Part shown: piece by piece, positions 31,934-42,866 of the stretch
How positions within the stretch are numbered: the first letter of the stretch is position 1
Layout of the letters: each line of letters starts with the position of its first letter
From: Symbiodinium natans
Lineage: Eukaryota; Sar; Dinophyceae; Suessiales; Symbiodiniaceae
DNA length: 64,000 nt
Direction of reading: 5' to 3'
Assembly (NCBI GenBank): GCA_905221605.1
Contig: CAJNDS010002303.1
Coordinates: 182,501-246,500 of the forward strand
Notes under the pieces: generated by a model
Told to the model about the DNA's origin: nothing
Database searches by the model: none
Seen by the model: the letters and a program-made list of their open reading frames with translations, nothing else
Position numbers and translations under genes: made by a program

Positions 31934-32204
31934 CATCAAAAATTTCACGATCCGGTCTCGAGCAACGCAGAGCAAACAATGCCCAATCAATTGGAAAGAT
32001 GTCAAATCTGCAAGGGCTTCACCACACTCAAATTTGCCAAGTACCGCATGCCAAATCAAATCACTTTCAAGCAGAGTTTTTCGAAAACACCCACAAAGCT
32101 TTTCCACAAGTTGCCAAAGGCCAGCATCCAACGTTCCAAGGAGCGCCCACCCACCCCCCCCGACTCAAGTAACGGAACAATCCCCCCGGGAGGACCCGGG
32201 TAGT
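31934..32204 (-). repeat. Split direct repeat A, terminal copy (5' end of element)
   Basis: 271 bp, same as 23746-24016 by eye. It ends at the junction with array sequence AGCAAAAAACC. Confidence 0.9.
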
Positions 32205-32708
32205 AGCAAAAAACCAAGATACACGGAGAACACCTAGCTACGCCGCTGCTTGGAGCCCGAGAAATCCGCTGAATCGAATCGAAGAGGCGGCTTTGGACTT
32301 GTGGCCGTGGAGAGGGCCCCAGACCAAGCGAGGCGGACGAAGCCTCGGCTGCACGTCGTGCGCCATGCCCGCACCTGCAAGCAACTGCCGAAGAGCATCA
32401 GCCTCCCACTCCCGCAGGCACGGCCCCTTAGAAATGCAAAGAGTAAAAGTGGTTAGGGGCTCGGACATTCGCTGCAGGATTTGCTTCGTGATGCGACAGC
32501 GTGGAAGGTGCCGATCACGATGAAAGTCTTGAGAGGCTGCAAATGGGAAGGGGAGCCGTAGACAGCTGAAGCGCAACGGCGCTTGCAAGCCAGGCTTCAA
32601 GGCAGGAGCTTCAGCGAGGCCTGGGCCGGCAGACACGCGTGGGAACCAGAGGCACCACAGCCCTGACCAGACGCACCGCTAGAGGGCCATCTTGGCCATC
32701 TTGGCCAT
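32205..32708 (+). repeat. 1.17-kb tandem repeat, copy 2, right part
   Basis: Continues exactly where 23314 stopped; 504 bp, the same length as the corresponding part of copy 1. Confidence 0.85.
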
Positions 32709-34029
32709 CCCGCAAGGCACTGCGAGGGCACGAGAACTCAACAGGGAAAACGACGCCACAGGGAACATGCAGCTCTTCGGCTGCCGGAAACTCACGGAGC
32801 AAGGAACACAACGCTCAGGGAGCACTCAACTGCACAGCTGGCGACTTCACGGAGCGAAAGCTGTGCCGAAGTCGGGAAGGGTGCTTCGAGGCTGTACTGG
32901 AGCCTTATCATCGGAAGGGACTTGCTCTTTAGTATTCCTTGGCACGATTGGCGAGAAACGTCCAACCGCTCTTTATTGGAGGTGTCCAACATTCTCAAAC
33001 GACAGCTGAGAAGTCCGATAGCTGCAATGGCAGAACGTCAGGGAGGCTCGTGAGACGGTTCGAGCTGCACCAGGCTCCACGACCGCCGAAAAGACAGCGC
33101 ACAAGGCAGCGTCCCTAACTGAAACCTCCGCAGACAGAGTCCTGCAGTCCAACAAGCAAGGCATGGAAGACCGAACCGCACCGACTTGGCTGCACATCAG
33201 TTTGACAACTCCCCGCTTACGCCTGCGCAAAGGCTCGGCCCACTCGGACGGCGAGATCAGTAGCAGGGCTGCTTGAGTTCAGTCTGGGTCTTGTCTGCAA
33301 ATCCTGCACGGCGGAGGCACAGCGCACGGGCCTGCCGGTGCCTGCAAGACGCTCGGAGGATCAGCCTCCCACGCAGCCTTCAAGACAAGCAAAAAACCAA
33401 GATACACGGAGAACACCTAGCTACGCCGCTGCTTGGAGCCCGAGAAATCCGCTGAATCGAATCGAAGAGGCGGCTTTGGACTTGTGGCAGTGGAGAGGGC
33501 CCCAGACCAAGCGAGGCGGACGAAGCCTCGGCTGCACGTCGTGCGCCATGCCCGCACCTGCAAGCAACTGCCGAAGAGCATCAGCCTCCCACTCCCGCAG
33601 GCACGGCCCCTTAGAAATCCAAAGAGTGAAAGTGGTTAGGGGCTCGGACATTCGCCGCAGGAGCTGCTGCCCTCTGTATGGGAGCCTTCCCAACCCACTG
33701 CATCAAAGGAGCGGGGCTCTGTGTGCGACTATGGCAACGTCAGCAAGAAAGTTCTCGCGCACTGAAGCGAGCCACACGGAGCCAAGAACTGCCGAGGTTT
33801 GCTTCGTGATGCGACAGCGTGGAAGGTGCCGATCACGATGCAAGTCTTGAGAGGCCGCAACTGGGAAGGGGAGCCGTAGACAGCTGAAGCGCAACGGCGC
33901 TTGCAAGCCAGGCTTTGAGGCAGGAGCTTCATCGAGGCTTCGGCCGGCAGACACGCGTGGGAACCAGAGGCGCCACAGCCCTGACCAGACGCACCGCTAT
34001 AGGGCCATCTTGGCCATCTTGGCCATCTT
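32709..34029 (+). repeat. 1.17-kb tandem repeat, copy 3
   Basis: Head-to-tail third copy. It carries ~150 extra bp at about 33652-33800 compared with copies 1 and 2, related to the degenerate edge at 21281-21440. It ends in the GGCCATCTT triplication. It has the uninterrupted TTCAAGACAAGC site near 33380. Confidence 0.85.
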
Positions 34030-34254
34030 TGACCTGACCACTCACAGGGAGGCCCTCAGCGCCTCAGCGCCTCAGCGCCTCTGACAGTTCAGAGGATTGA
34101 CACTGCTACCCCGAAAGACATGATCGGCGTGGCAGGGCCACGCTGGGCCTCAGAAAGCATGCACGGTCAGCCCGCAAGAATTCGGTTGGCATTGCTAGGG
34201 GCGCATTGCTTGCATGGGTGCCGACCCTGAAGTCTGCAACAGAAAGCCGCACTT
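34030..34254. other. Spacer between tandem array and decayed YR element
   Basis: No gene. A small CGCCTCAGC tandem run (about four units) lies near 34058-34081. Confidence 0.5.
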
Positions 34255-34660
34255 TACCAGCTCGTGGCCCACATTTGCAAGCCTGGGCATGATTCCAGGT
34301 CCTTGCGGGGCGTCCTCTTGTGCTGCAGCAGGTGTAGAAGCTGTTGGCGTAGCTTATCGAGTTTGGGCTGGGCAAGCTTGATCGTTTCAGTGCGGAAGCA
34401 GAACTGCCAGCCGCACCAGGTGATCTGCGACCCGAAGGCGGCTTTCTTCCAGCTGATCGGGGCCCTGACCAGGGAGAGATGGGCCACGACCAGAGACAGT
34501 TGTTCTGGGGCGCGGCTGTGGAGGAGTGCTAGGAGCAGATCATCCACGTATAGCCAGGCTTTGTGGGGCTCGGAGGCTAAGAGGCGGTGCAGTAGGCGTA
34601 GGAGCAGGGCCCCGACTCGCTGCCACCAGTAGGCTGAGAAACGGGCGCCGAAATGGCAAA
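34255..34660 (-). pseudogene. RT fragment of a second, decayed YR element
   Basis: Reading minus, motif B (CHFGARFSAYWW) and motif C (LYVDDLLLALL) are followed by ~90 residues of thumb-like sequence (WKKAAFGSQITWCGW). The fingers and motif A are missing upstream and RNase H is absent downstream, so both ends are lost. It reads as the same RT class as 24255-26477. Confidence 0.75.
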
Positions 34661-34722
34661 CCGTAGGCGTATAGGCGGCCGGGCGTGTTCTGGCCCGAGA
34701 AGAGGTCCAGGAGTATGCGCTG
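34661..34722 (-). pseudogene. Methyltransferase motif-I-like remnant
   Basis: A short stretch (RILLDLFSGQNTPGRL) resembles C5-methyltransferase motif I and the start of the intact ORF at 28128 (LYLFAGKPRDGDL). It lies between gag and RT, the same place as in the intact element, and is cut by an apparent deletion into RT motif B. Short, so tentative. Confidence 0.4.
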
Positions 34723-34959
34723 GGCAGGCGCCGCGGCGGGCTTGTGCTCCCGCGGGCAGGGCTGCGTGGTCGGCAGTGGGTCTGCCGGGCGTCTCCAGAC
34801 CAGATTTCTGAAAGGGCGGGCGAGGCTTGTCCTCGGTGCTGGGCGAGCGGAGGGTCCGATGGCTGTGCAGGGGGCGGTGGCGGCGTGTCTGCCGTGGAGG
34901 GGGCGAGCCCCCATGGCTTTTGCGGGGGCAGAGCGGGCCTGGCAGGCGAGTTGAATAGT

Positions 34960-36147
34960 GTAACGGGCTTATCGGGCGCCCGCAGTGCGCCGTGTTCTGG
35001 GCTGTGTGCGCACGAGTATACAGTCTTGGGCTTTCGTGGCGTTGCCGGCTCGACGCCCCGGGCTGGTGGGCACGTGGCCGGGTGTGAGCCCAGGGTTGGT
35101 GTGCTGTCCGGAGCCGCCCCGGGGCCAACACTGTCCGGACTGTTTCAGGTGCGGCTTTTGCCGCGCTCGCTTGCGGGGTGCTTCTGGGCGCAGCCCCTGA
35201 CTGCGCAAACGTGGGCGAACTTGCATTCGGACATCTTGCACTGGCCAGTCTGGAACCGGCGGCAGATAGGCTGGCCCTTGTGTGCGGCCACCCAATTTGC
35301 GGGCAAGTTGGTGATCTTGCCCTGGCCTTTGCCCCTCCCCTTCTTGGGCTGTCTCTCCGTGGCTTTGTCAGCCTTGGGCGGAGGGGGCGGGGTGTAGGGC
35401 GTTTTACGCTTGGTGGGGCTCTCGGCATTGCGGCCTTGGCCTTTGGGCGAGCCCTTTTCTGCGGACGCAGTTGCAGTAGGCTAGAGACATCGTTCCTGAT
35501 GGCGGTGAGTTCGTGCAGAGCATCGTCGAGGGACCAGGCTTGGGCGACCAGGTCGGCTATGGCGGCCCAAATCTTCCGATGGGCGTTCGGAGGCCCAGCT
35601 GTGCTTCGGGCTGTTGGAGGCAGTGCTCTCGGACTTTTTTGTCGAGGGCCTTGAGGTTGTGTAAGTGTGCCGCCCCGCACAGGGCCCAGGCCTTTCGAAA
35701 CACAGTTTGGATGCGTTCCAGCCATGCAGCAGCAAGGCGCATGTGCTCCACGGGTACTTCGGGTGTCTCGTCGAAAAAGGTGGAGGCGATGATCTGGGGC
35801 TTCTGTGCGGATGGGCTTTGCTGTTCTTGCCTCCATGTGCTCTTGGTATTGCCTGGCAGATATAGGCGAAACTGGCAGGGGATCCAACGGATCTTCTCCC
35901 CTGGTTTGAGGCTATGGTGGACGAGGCTGAGTAGGCGGATGCCAGGCATGGAGTCCTGGTCGAGTAGTTCACCAGGATAATTGGCCTTGAATTCGTCGAC
36001 CATATCCTGTACGGCTTCTTGTGTCAGGCGGGGCGGCAGGTGCTCCATCCATTGGGAAGGTTGAGAGGGCATGCCCGAGGCTGAGGGCTGACTGCCTTCC
36101 GGTTGGGCCGGGCTTGCGTCTGCTGTTTGGGCTTTCTTATGGCACAT
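34960..36147 (-). pseudogene. Frameshifted gag-like gene with CCCH finger
   Basis: The first part (36147-35557) is an open frame with a conserved-looking block around YPGELLDQDSMPGIRLLSLV. It continues in another frame (AWSLDDALHELTAIRNDVSSLL, about 35560-35460). A CCCH finger (C-x7-C-x4-C-x3-H) followed by CAVRGCAQKHP sits in a third frame near 35270-35160. At least two frameshifts are needed, so it is broken. The finger and the block after it match the intact gag at 28135-29487. Confidence 0.65.
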
Positions 36148-36501
36148 GTCGAGGGCACGGCGTAGGCGAGCGATCTCGACAGACGTGTCCAGGTCCCCCT
36201 GGGATGGACTGGGCTAGGCAGTGTTGTGGTAAAGGCCGATAGGCGGTCGACACTTGGGAAGGCCCGTGCGAAGTCGGCGATCGTTTGGTAGCCTTGGTCT
36301 GACAGGGCTGGGCAGAGCAGGGCGTGCACGTGGCACTCCTGGAGGAGCTCTTGGAAGGCAGTGGGGCAGTCCATGGCTGGGCGCGCAAAGGAGTGACCAC
36401 AGAAAAGGCCGGGTTGCGAACTCGTTGTCGAAGACGGCTGCGGCGAGCACCTGGCAGAGCAAGGGGGGGCAGGCGGCGGGGCTAGAGAGTGAGGCGAGGG
36501 C

Positions 36502-38290
36502 TTAGGGGGGCAGGTTATGCAAGCGCTTCTTTCCCCCTCCCCATGTGGGCGGTTCTGTGGGCAGTCTATTGAGTCGATGAGAGGGCTTGGAGGGCAAGGC
36601 GGCAGGCCTTGTGCACATGCGGTCCTGGGTTGGCTCGGACAGGACCAGGCCCGCGTCCCCTATGAGTATCTCACAGGCGGTGCGCCAGTGAGTGGCGGAA
36701 TCCACGTGTGCAAGGTGGACCGCTCCCCATGGGCCATTAGCAAGAATGATGTCGGTGGGCTCACGGGCCGGTCTTGGGCTGTGATCCTCGCTGGAGGAAG
36801 AATCAGAGGAGGCGGACTCCAGGCTAGAGTCTGCATCGGCGTTGTGCGGCTGGCGGTCCTGCGCGCATTGCATGTGTGTGGGTTCCCTGCGTTACAGGAA
36901 ACGTGCTAGTTGAGGGTTGAGATGTGCAAAGGCTAGGCTGTCGGGCGGCGGGCCCAAGGGCGTGGAAAAAGGGGGCTCTAGAGTAGGGGCCTGCCCCCCC
37001 CGGGCTATAGGTCGGGAGGGGCGCCAACCTTGGGACACCTCGTGGGCAATGGATGATTGCACCCAAAGGCTGTCGACCGTGTCATCACGGCCGTAGAGCT
37101 CTGCGCTGCTTTTTTGATGACCGGCGGTGCGTCTGGCGTCCTCAGGTAGGCGTCGTTGCTCGGCTGCGCTGAGGAGGCCCACCTTGAGGCTGTGCAAAGT
37201 GAAGGAGGGCGCTTCGGCCGGTGTTGCAGTTTGAGGGGCGTTGGTGCTGGTGAGAGTCATGCTGGTGCGCAGTGCGGGCAGAGCCTGGGCGTAGGACATG
37301 GGGCCCTTGAAAGGGAAGTTTTCGCGGGACCGGGAGCCCCAGTCTGGCAGGATGGGCAGGAGGGAATCTGGCTCTGTAGCGGATTTCCAAAAGCTAACCA
37401 GCATCGGTGTAGGCATGCAAGGTAGTTGAGGCACCATGAGGTTGCAACTGATCTCGCGACGTTTTGGTGGACCAGCAGAGCCCTCTGAGGGCGTGGGTAG
37501 GCTTGACAGGCGGATGCGCTGGAGGTAACCGAAGCGAAGGCAGGCATGGTATGCCAAGAGAAAGGCACCGAGCAGCAGTATCAGCTGCGAACCGGAGGCT
37601 GGGTCGCACACAATCTCCTCCCAGGCTGCGACACAGGCCATGGGCAGGGGCCGAGCCTCTCGGCGAGCTTTAACCTGAATGTTCCATCTAAAGGCCTGGA
37701 TGACTGCGTTGGCAGCGACAGCAGTGACTGCATTTGGGCTGTTCTGGCGAGCCAGGACAGGGCTCGTAGCATGGATTTGGGCGAGATCCGGCATACGTCT
37801 CTATCCTGGGCTTTGGGTTCAATCGCAGCGTCGAGGAAGTCGGCGAGTTGTGCCACTGACAGGTGGGCTAGGTTGAGCTGATGGGCTTGGAGAAATTGCA
37901 TAAACTGGGCGCATGCACCAAGGTAGGCCTCTAGGCTGGAGGCGGCGTAGGAGGCTATGGCCCGTAGGCGGTGCCTAGAAGGTGCCAGGGAGGAGGCAGT
38001 GTCCTGGCTGAGCGGCCCTATGGAGCCCAGCATATGCAGCCAGGTGTCACCACAGGTCGCTTTGCGTGCATCCTCCTGACGCTTCATTGTCATGAGGTCA
38101 GGTCGGACGCGCTGGCTGGGTTTTGGCATGGCAGGGATTGGCGGCGTTTCGGCGTCTGGGCCGTGGGCACTTGGCAAGAGAGGCGTAGGCCTGTTGGATG
38201 ACAAGCTCGCAGGGGCTGCCGTATCAGGCAGGCACGTGCTGGGCAGAATGGTACAACCTCTGTACCGTCTGTCAGGCGGCTGGCCAATGA
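36502..38290 (-). pseudogene. Broken tyrosine recombinase of the decayed element
   Basis: The core-binding domain (LEAYLGACAQFMQFLQAHQL...FLDAAI) is open in the frame of 38375-37581. The catalytic part is in another frame (37794-36892): R in ACLRFGYLQRIR, a HSLK box in place of HxxR, GHQK and a candidate nucleophile in AELYGRDD. One frameshift lies near 37740. A TAG at 36892-36894 precedes an in-frame Ser/Glu-rich tail (36873-36502) resembling the tail of the intact recombinase. It is inactive as it stands. Confidence 0.7.
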
Positions 38291-38390
38291 GCAGTCGAGG
38301 AGTGGGCTGGAGTCGATCTGCCTGAGTCTGTACGGCCGGGGTCGGGGAAACTCGACCCGCGAGGCCTGTTGGCATCCCCGTCCTCGGAGT

Positions 38391-39785
38391 TTAGGCCAAG
38401 TAGGTCAGTGTCAGCTTCGTCTTTTGGGCCCGCCGTGGTCTCCGAGGTGGTGGGCGTGGGGGCCTGCTGGGCCGGCACGGGCTCATCCGAGGTCGACTGG
38501 GCAGGCTCGTGGGCGGAGGCACGGGCGGGTTGCCAAAAGGATATGGGCCCGAGACAACCGTGAAGGACTCATTGTCCATCATGAAGCGGGCGGAGGCGAG
38601 GCCACGGTAGGCATGGGCCATCAGTACGTCATAATCGCACTGGTGAATGAGAATCCGGCCCCTGGCATCCCTCTCAATGCGGTAGTTGTCCATGTCTAGG
38701 CAGGAGAGGGCGGGCCCCAGCTGGGGTGGGTCGGCTTTGGGCTTGTGCATCGTTGGCGCAGGCTGGGTAGGAGGTGTGGCTGTCGTCTGGGGCGGGTCGG
38801 CGTTGCCACCAGGTGGAGCTGGAGTGGGCTGCGTGGGCGAGGGCACCGCGGCTGGGCCACCTGGGGCACTTTCAAAGGTGAGCCAGAAAGTGTCCCAGTC
38901 GACCTCCTTCATGGGGCAGAGGCTGGCCCAAGCTGTAGAAATTGTACCACAGCCGGCCCTCCCAGTGCATGAGGGGCAAGGAGAGGCCGCGGTCTGGGCT
39001 ATTCTTGGCAGGGGTGCCTTTACGGGCACCTCCTTGGGCGGCGCCTCCTTGGGCTGAGCAGGAGTGGGCTGCGGCGGGGGGCTCTGCTCCTCAAGGTCTG
39101 GATCCGGGGTGATAAAGGCGGCTGTGGTTTTATTGAGGCAGTCGTCTCTTTCCGCGTTTAGAGGCGTCTGCGGGATCTGGCCCCTGGGCGCTGGGGGCAG
39201 ATTTGGGCCTTGTGGGGGCGGTGGGCACGGTCTGGGGCAAGGCCTCGAGGAAGGCTGTGGGCACTGGTTGCCAAGTTGCCTGTCTCTCTTGAAGACAAGG
39301 CTCGGAAGGGGCTGATGGGCGGCATAGGCTGCACGCAGGTGCCCTGGCGTCGGAAGGTGAGATCGTGACGGCGATCCTGGGATCCAGCTTCCTCCGACGG
39401 AGCACTGGGCTGGGCTGAGGAGTTGGCTGTGCTGGGCTCTTGGGCAATCTGGGCGGCGCTGTCCAGAGTGCCCTGACGGCGGGCCAAAGGCGGCGGCCTT
39501 GAGGTCCTGGAGCTCCTGGGCTTGCTGGGCTGAGAGCATGGGCTGGGAGGGTGGAGCTTCGCCAGTAACAATCTCAGGCGGCGCTTTGGTAGTGGGCTTG
39601 GCGGGGCTCTCATCGGCTGCGTGGGCCTCCTGGGCAGTGTTGGCTGTGGGCGTGGATGGCACTGCAGGAGGCGCAGAGCTGGATGGGGCAGGCACGCTAG
39701 ACAGTAGGCGCTGCCTGGCTGGCTCGTCGAGCGCAGCCCACATGGCAGAGAACTGGGCAAGAGTGGCTGCGTTGTCGCCGGACAT
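38391..39785 (-). CDS. Proline/glutamine-rich ORF upstream of decayed recombinase
   Basis: Open frame of 464 codons from ATG (MSGDNAATLAQFSAMWAAL). The beginning looks like an amphipathic helical leader, the middle is Pro/Ala/Thr-rich low complexity, and the end (DYDVLMAHAYRGLASARFMM) looks more ordered. The frame is open further upstream to 40010, but that part is hydrophobic and lacks sense. No domain is recognised. Same strand and spacing suggest it belongs to the decayed element. There is no counterpart in the intact element. It could be chance in GC-rich low-complexity DNA. Confidence 0.4.
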   Translation of the reverse strand: MSGDNAATLAQFSAMWAALDEPARQRLLSSVPAPSSSAPPAVPSTPTANTAQEAHAADESPAKPTTKAPPEIVTGEAPPSQPMLSAQQAQELQDLKAAAFGPPSGHSGQRRPDCPRAQHSQLLSPAQCSVGGSWIPGSPSRSHLPTPGHLRAAYAAHQPLPSLVFKRDRQLGNQCPQPSSRPCPRPCPPPPQGPNLPPAPRGQIPQTPLNAERDDCLNKTTAAFITPDPDLEEQSPPPQPTPAQPKEAPPKEVPVKAPLPRIAQTAASPCPSCTGRAGCGTISTAWASLCPMKEVDWDTFWLTFESAPGGPAAVPSPTQPTPAPPGGNADPPQTTATPPTQPAPTMHKPKADPPQLGPALSCLDMDNYRIERDARGRILIHQCDYDVLMAHAYRGLASARFMMDNESFTVVSGPYPFGNPPVPPPTSLPSRPRMSPCRPSRPPRPPPRRPRRAQKTKLTLTYLA

Positions 39786-40264
39786 GGCGATGCTGATTGG
39801 ACAGTGGAGAAGGCGAATGCTGGGCGCTCGAGAGGAAATCGCTGTCGGAGGCATGTTGAGAAGCTGGGAGTTGCAGAAAGCGGGCAGAAAATGCAACTGA
39901 CAAAAGGCAAAACAACATGCAAGACAAAGCAAGCGTATGCGCCTCTGGGCTAGGGGCATGAAGTAGACGAAAACCTTGTCCGTCATGTTCCAGTCGAAGT
40001 AGTCCAACACCTGGGCAGCACGGCACAGAAGGTTTCTCGGGTTGGCAAGCCAAAACAGAAAAGAACCTGGCGGCTGGCTAAGCTAGGCACTGGGCTGACT
40101 GACATATGTGAAAGCTGGCGGCATGAACATCTGAGGCAGATGTGCAACAAAGGGGCTCTGAGGCAGAGTCCTTGTCTAAAGGCGCCACGCATCGAAGGCC
40201 ATGATGTGGGCAAACCTGGGTCAGAGACAAGGGTTGTGCATGGGGGCAGGGGCACTTCGGGCGG

Positions 40265-40495
40265 GAAAGTCTGAGACAGGCACTGGGCTGGGCTGTCTGC
40301 AAGGCGCAGTCACATTTAAACATCCGAGGCAGATGTGCTGGTGCAGTACTCTGAGGCAGAGTCGGCGTTGCTGGCAGGCATGGGCAGGCCGGCGAAGTAC
40401 CAGCGGCAGTCTGAGGCAGTCCACCAATCGGCAGCGTGGAAGGCGTGTCTGGACTGAGGCGTCAGGCACAACCAGATGGCAGAGGCAAGGTGGCT
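40265..40495 (+). repeat. 231-bp tandem duplication, unit 1
   Basis: From GAAAGTCTGAGACAGGCACT to GCAAGGTGGCT. It is followed head to tail by unit 2. A more decayed relative lies near 40077-40190. Confidence 0.85.
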
Positions 40496-40728
40496 GAAAG
40501 TCTGAGACAGGCACTGGGCTGGGCTGTCTGCAAGGCGCAGTCGCATTTAAACATCCGAGGCAGATGTGCTGGTGCAGTACTCTGAGGCAGAGTCGGCGTT
40601 GCTGGCAGGCATGGGCAGGCCGGCGAAGAGTACCAGCGGCAGTCTGAGGCAGTCCACCAATCGGCAGCGTGGAAGGCGTGTCTGGACTGAGGCGTCAGGC
40701 ACAACCAGATGGCCGAGGCAAGGTGGCT
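40496..40728 (+). repeat. 231-bp tandem duplication, unit 2
   Basis: Differs from unit 1 by a 2-bp insertion (GCGAAGAGTACC) and a few substitutions. Confidence 0.85.
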
Positions 40729-42393
40729 GAGTCCGACCAGGTGCTGGAAGCGGACTCGCGGGGGCAGCAAGGCGGCCACAGGCAGACCATGCAGGGCAAA
40801 CACGTGGGCGTGTGTGCGCTGGAGAGGCGTCATGTGCAAGGCACATTGTCGGCGGCATGTGAGGTTCTGGTATCTGGCACAAAAGGGCGGAGTGGGCAAG
40901 GCAGGCATGTGGCCGGAGGCCGAAAGATGTCGTGGGCCGGCAGGCAGCGGCGGCAGCATTTGCGCTGCGTTGCTCAGGAGATGCTGAGGTGGAGGGGCTT
41001 TAGGCCTGATCATCATGGGCTGCTGAGCGGCCTCACGCATGGGCTGTGTCTGAGGCTGGCGAACCTGGGCAAGTGCGAAACTGTGGGCGTAGGCGTCGTG
41101 GGCGGATGCTGCAGTGGGATCCGGCCCGGAGTCGCTGCTGTCTTCCGTGCAACTCCAGGGCTCGGTGTCCCAAGGGCACTCGGTGTAGGCACGGTCGGCC
41201 ATGGGCACGCTGATGTGTCGGAGTGATAGGTGCAAGGCTGAGAGCTGGAAGCCACATGAGCTGCGGGTCGTCACCTGGGCGGAGGGCAAGGGGTGTTGAC
41301 TATGGGGGCAAAGTGCGTTCTAGGCGGTTGACTCTCTGCTCTAGGTCAATGAGTTCTCGGCGAATTAGGGCTAGAGGATTGGCTTCAGCCCACCTATCTG
41401 CAGGAATCTGGAAGGTCCTGAGGGTGGCCAGATGGGCGTTGTAGGGCAGGGTAGCCATACGTCTAGCAATGTTAACCTGCATTGGCATGGGCTCGCAGGT
41501 GGCATTGAGGCGCTGAAAATCAGCTTCGGCTCGGATTTTTAGGCCAGGAAATCCGAGGCTAGGCAGTCTAGGTCATCCCTGAGGCGGGCTAGGGCGTTTA
41601 GGGCATGGTTGAGGTTATTGTGGGCGGCATCGAGCCGTGTTTGGGAGACCGAGAGGTTACTGCTCCAGCTGGGCCCAGCTGGTCAACACCCATCGAGAGC
41701 GCATCGCCTTTCTGCAGGGCACGCCCGTGCGCACGAGCCCGGACTGCCCGCCAAGAGGCCCTCACACGGGACACACTGGATGCCCCTGCTCTCCGGCGAC
41801 ACTGGATGCCCGACTACATCGCCGACAAGATCCTCACAGCCTGCAGTTGCTCCGCCTCTATCGGCCCAGTGCCTTTCTTCAGATGCCCTTGCGCCCACTG
41901 GATGCCCAGGAGAGCCTCCCGCCTCCTCGTCTGACTTGCAGCACAACTTGCTCCTCGCGATGGACTTGTTGGTTTTTCAGCACAACCAGCTTCGCGCCCA
42001 GGACATATTGTCCCGCATGCTCAGGAAACAGGCTGAGCACTTCAGGAGACCTCCTCTAAGGCGGGATGGTAGGCGGTTCCGATAGGCATGGGACTTCCTG
42101 AAGCCATGGGCGCGGGCGACTCTCCTAGCGGAGAGAGAACACCAGGATTACCGGGGGTCTGGAACCTCTAGGCAAAGTCACTACAGGGCGTAGCGGCCTC
42201 GAAAAACGCGAAAAACACGATCCAACAGGCCCCAACTACGGGTTAGGTCAGGGCCAGCTGAGCCAATGGGCATGGGCATCAACGTGTCGTCATGATTCAC
42301 GTGTGTCAAAACACCTGGGATAAAATTACCCAGTGCTTCCGGCACACCAGCTCGCCGGCCCTCCTGGGAGTGCCACAAGGGGTGCGGGACACA
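40729..42393. other. Region without a firm gene
   Basis: Minus-strand frames at 41202-40900 (starting MADRAYTECPWDTEPW) and 41488-41300 (a short helical peptide with LIRRELIDLEQRVNRLE) look weakly protein-like but match nothing I know. The rest is mixed low-complexity sequence. Confidence 0.4.
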
Positions 42394-42866
42394 TCACGAC
42401 TGGGATGCGGCGGCGGGCTGACCGCAGCAGCAACAGAGCCCCGGGCAGCCTTGGGCCCATGGCGTGGTCCATCTCCCGCCACGAGGCGGCCCTGCCGTAG
42501 ATTCGCCCGGGGCAGGAGATTGCTTTGGTGTCGGTGCAACCACTTCTGAGACAATCCCCTCATCGAGGCTGGTACTACCCGCGGGCACAGGGCTGTTTCC
42601 CGGAGAGTCCACATCAATCGCAGTGTCAGAATCAAATTTGCCCGTTCGAACGGGCAGGAGGCGAAGGCCTTGGGGGGCTTGCTGGATCCCGGCCTTATGC
42701 TCAAAAGCCGGGTCCGTGTGCCGAGCAGGTCCGCATTTGGGCTTCGGACCGAAGGCTGGGAATCTCCCTCCTACACGTCCAACTCCTACTCTGGCACGAT
42801 TGCCAGTCTGCAAGCGCGTGGCTTCGTCCTGGAGCCCTTGCCCAGTGCAGTGTACTGTGTCCCCTT
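42394..42866 (-). other. Possible low-complexity tail downstream of the helicase frames
   Basis: Open minus-strand frame rich in Pro/Gly/Ser/Ala, not in frame with 42867-43809. It contains the 16-bp perfect palindrome GCCCGTTCGAACGGGC at 42640-42655. No domain. Confidence 0.3.

Larger units (their letters stand above)
23315..32204 (-). mobile_element. 8,890-bp YR retrotransposon with split direct repeats (DIRS-order)
   Basis: Comparison with uninterrupted array copies 1 and 3 gives the boundaries: flank ...CAAGACA, element TTGTTCC...GGGTAGT, flank AGCAAAAAACC. No target-site duplication is seen, as expected for tyrosine-recombinase integration. In transcription order (minus strand) the layout is A (32204-31934), YR, gag, methyltransferase/dioxygenase ORF, RT-RNase H, B (24208-24017), A (24016-23746), a 239-bp spacer, B (23506-23315). 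The inner B-A junction joins the two termini exactly, the arrangement known from Ngaro/PAT-type split direct repeats. Both repeat pairs look identical by eye, and all ORFs are long, so insertion was recent. YR-first order differs from the usual DIRS, Ngaro and PAT layouts. Confidence 0.9.
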
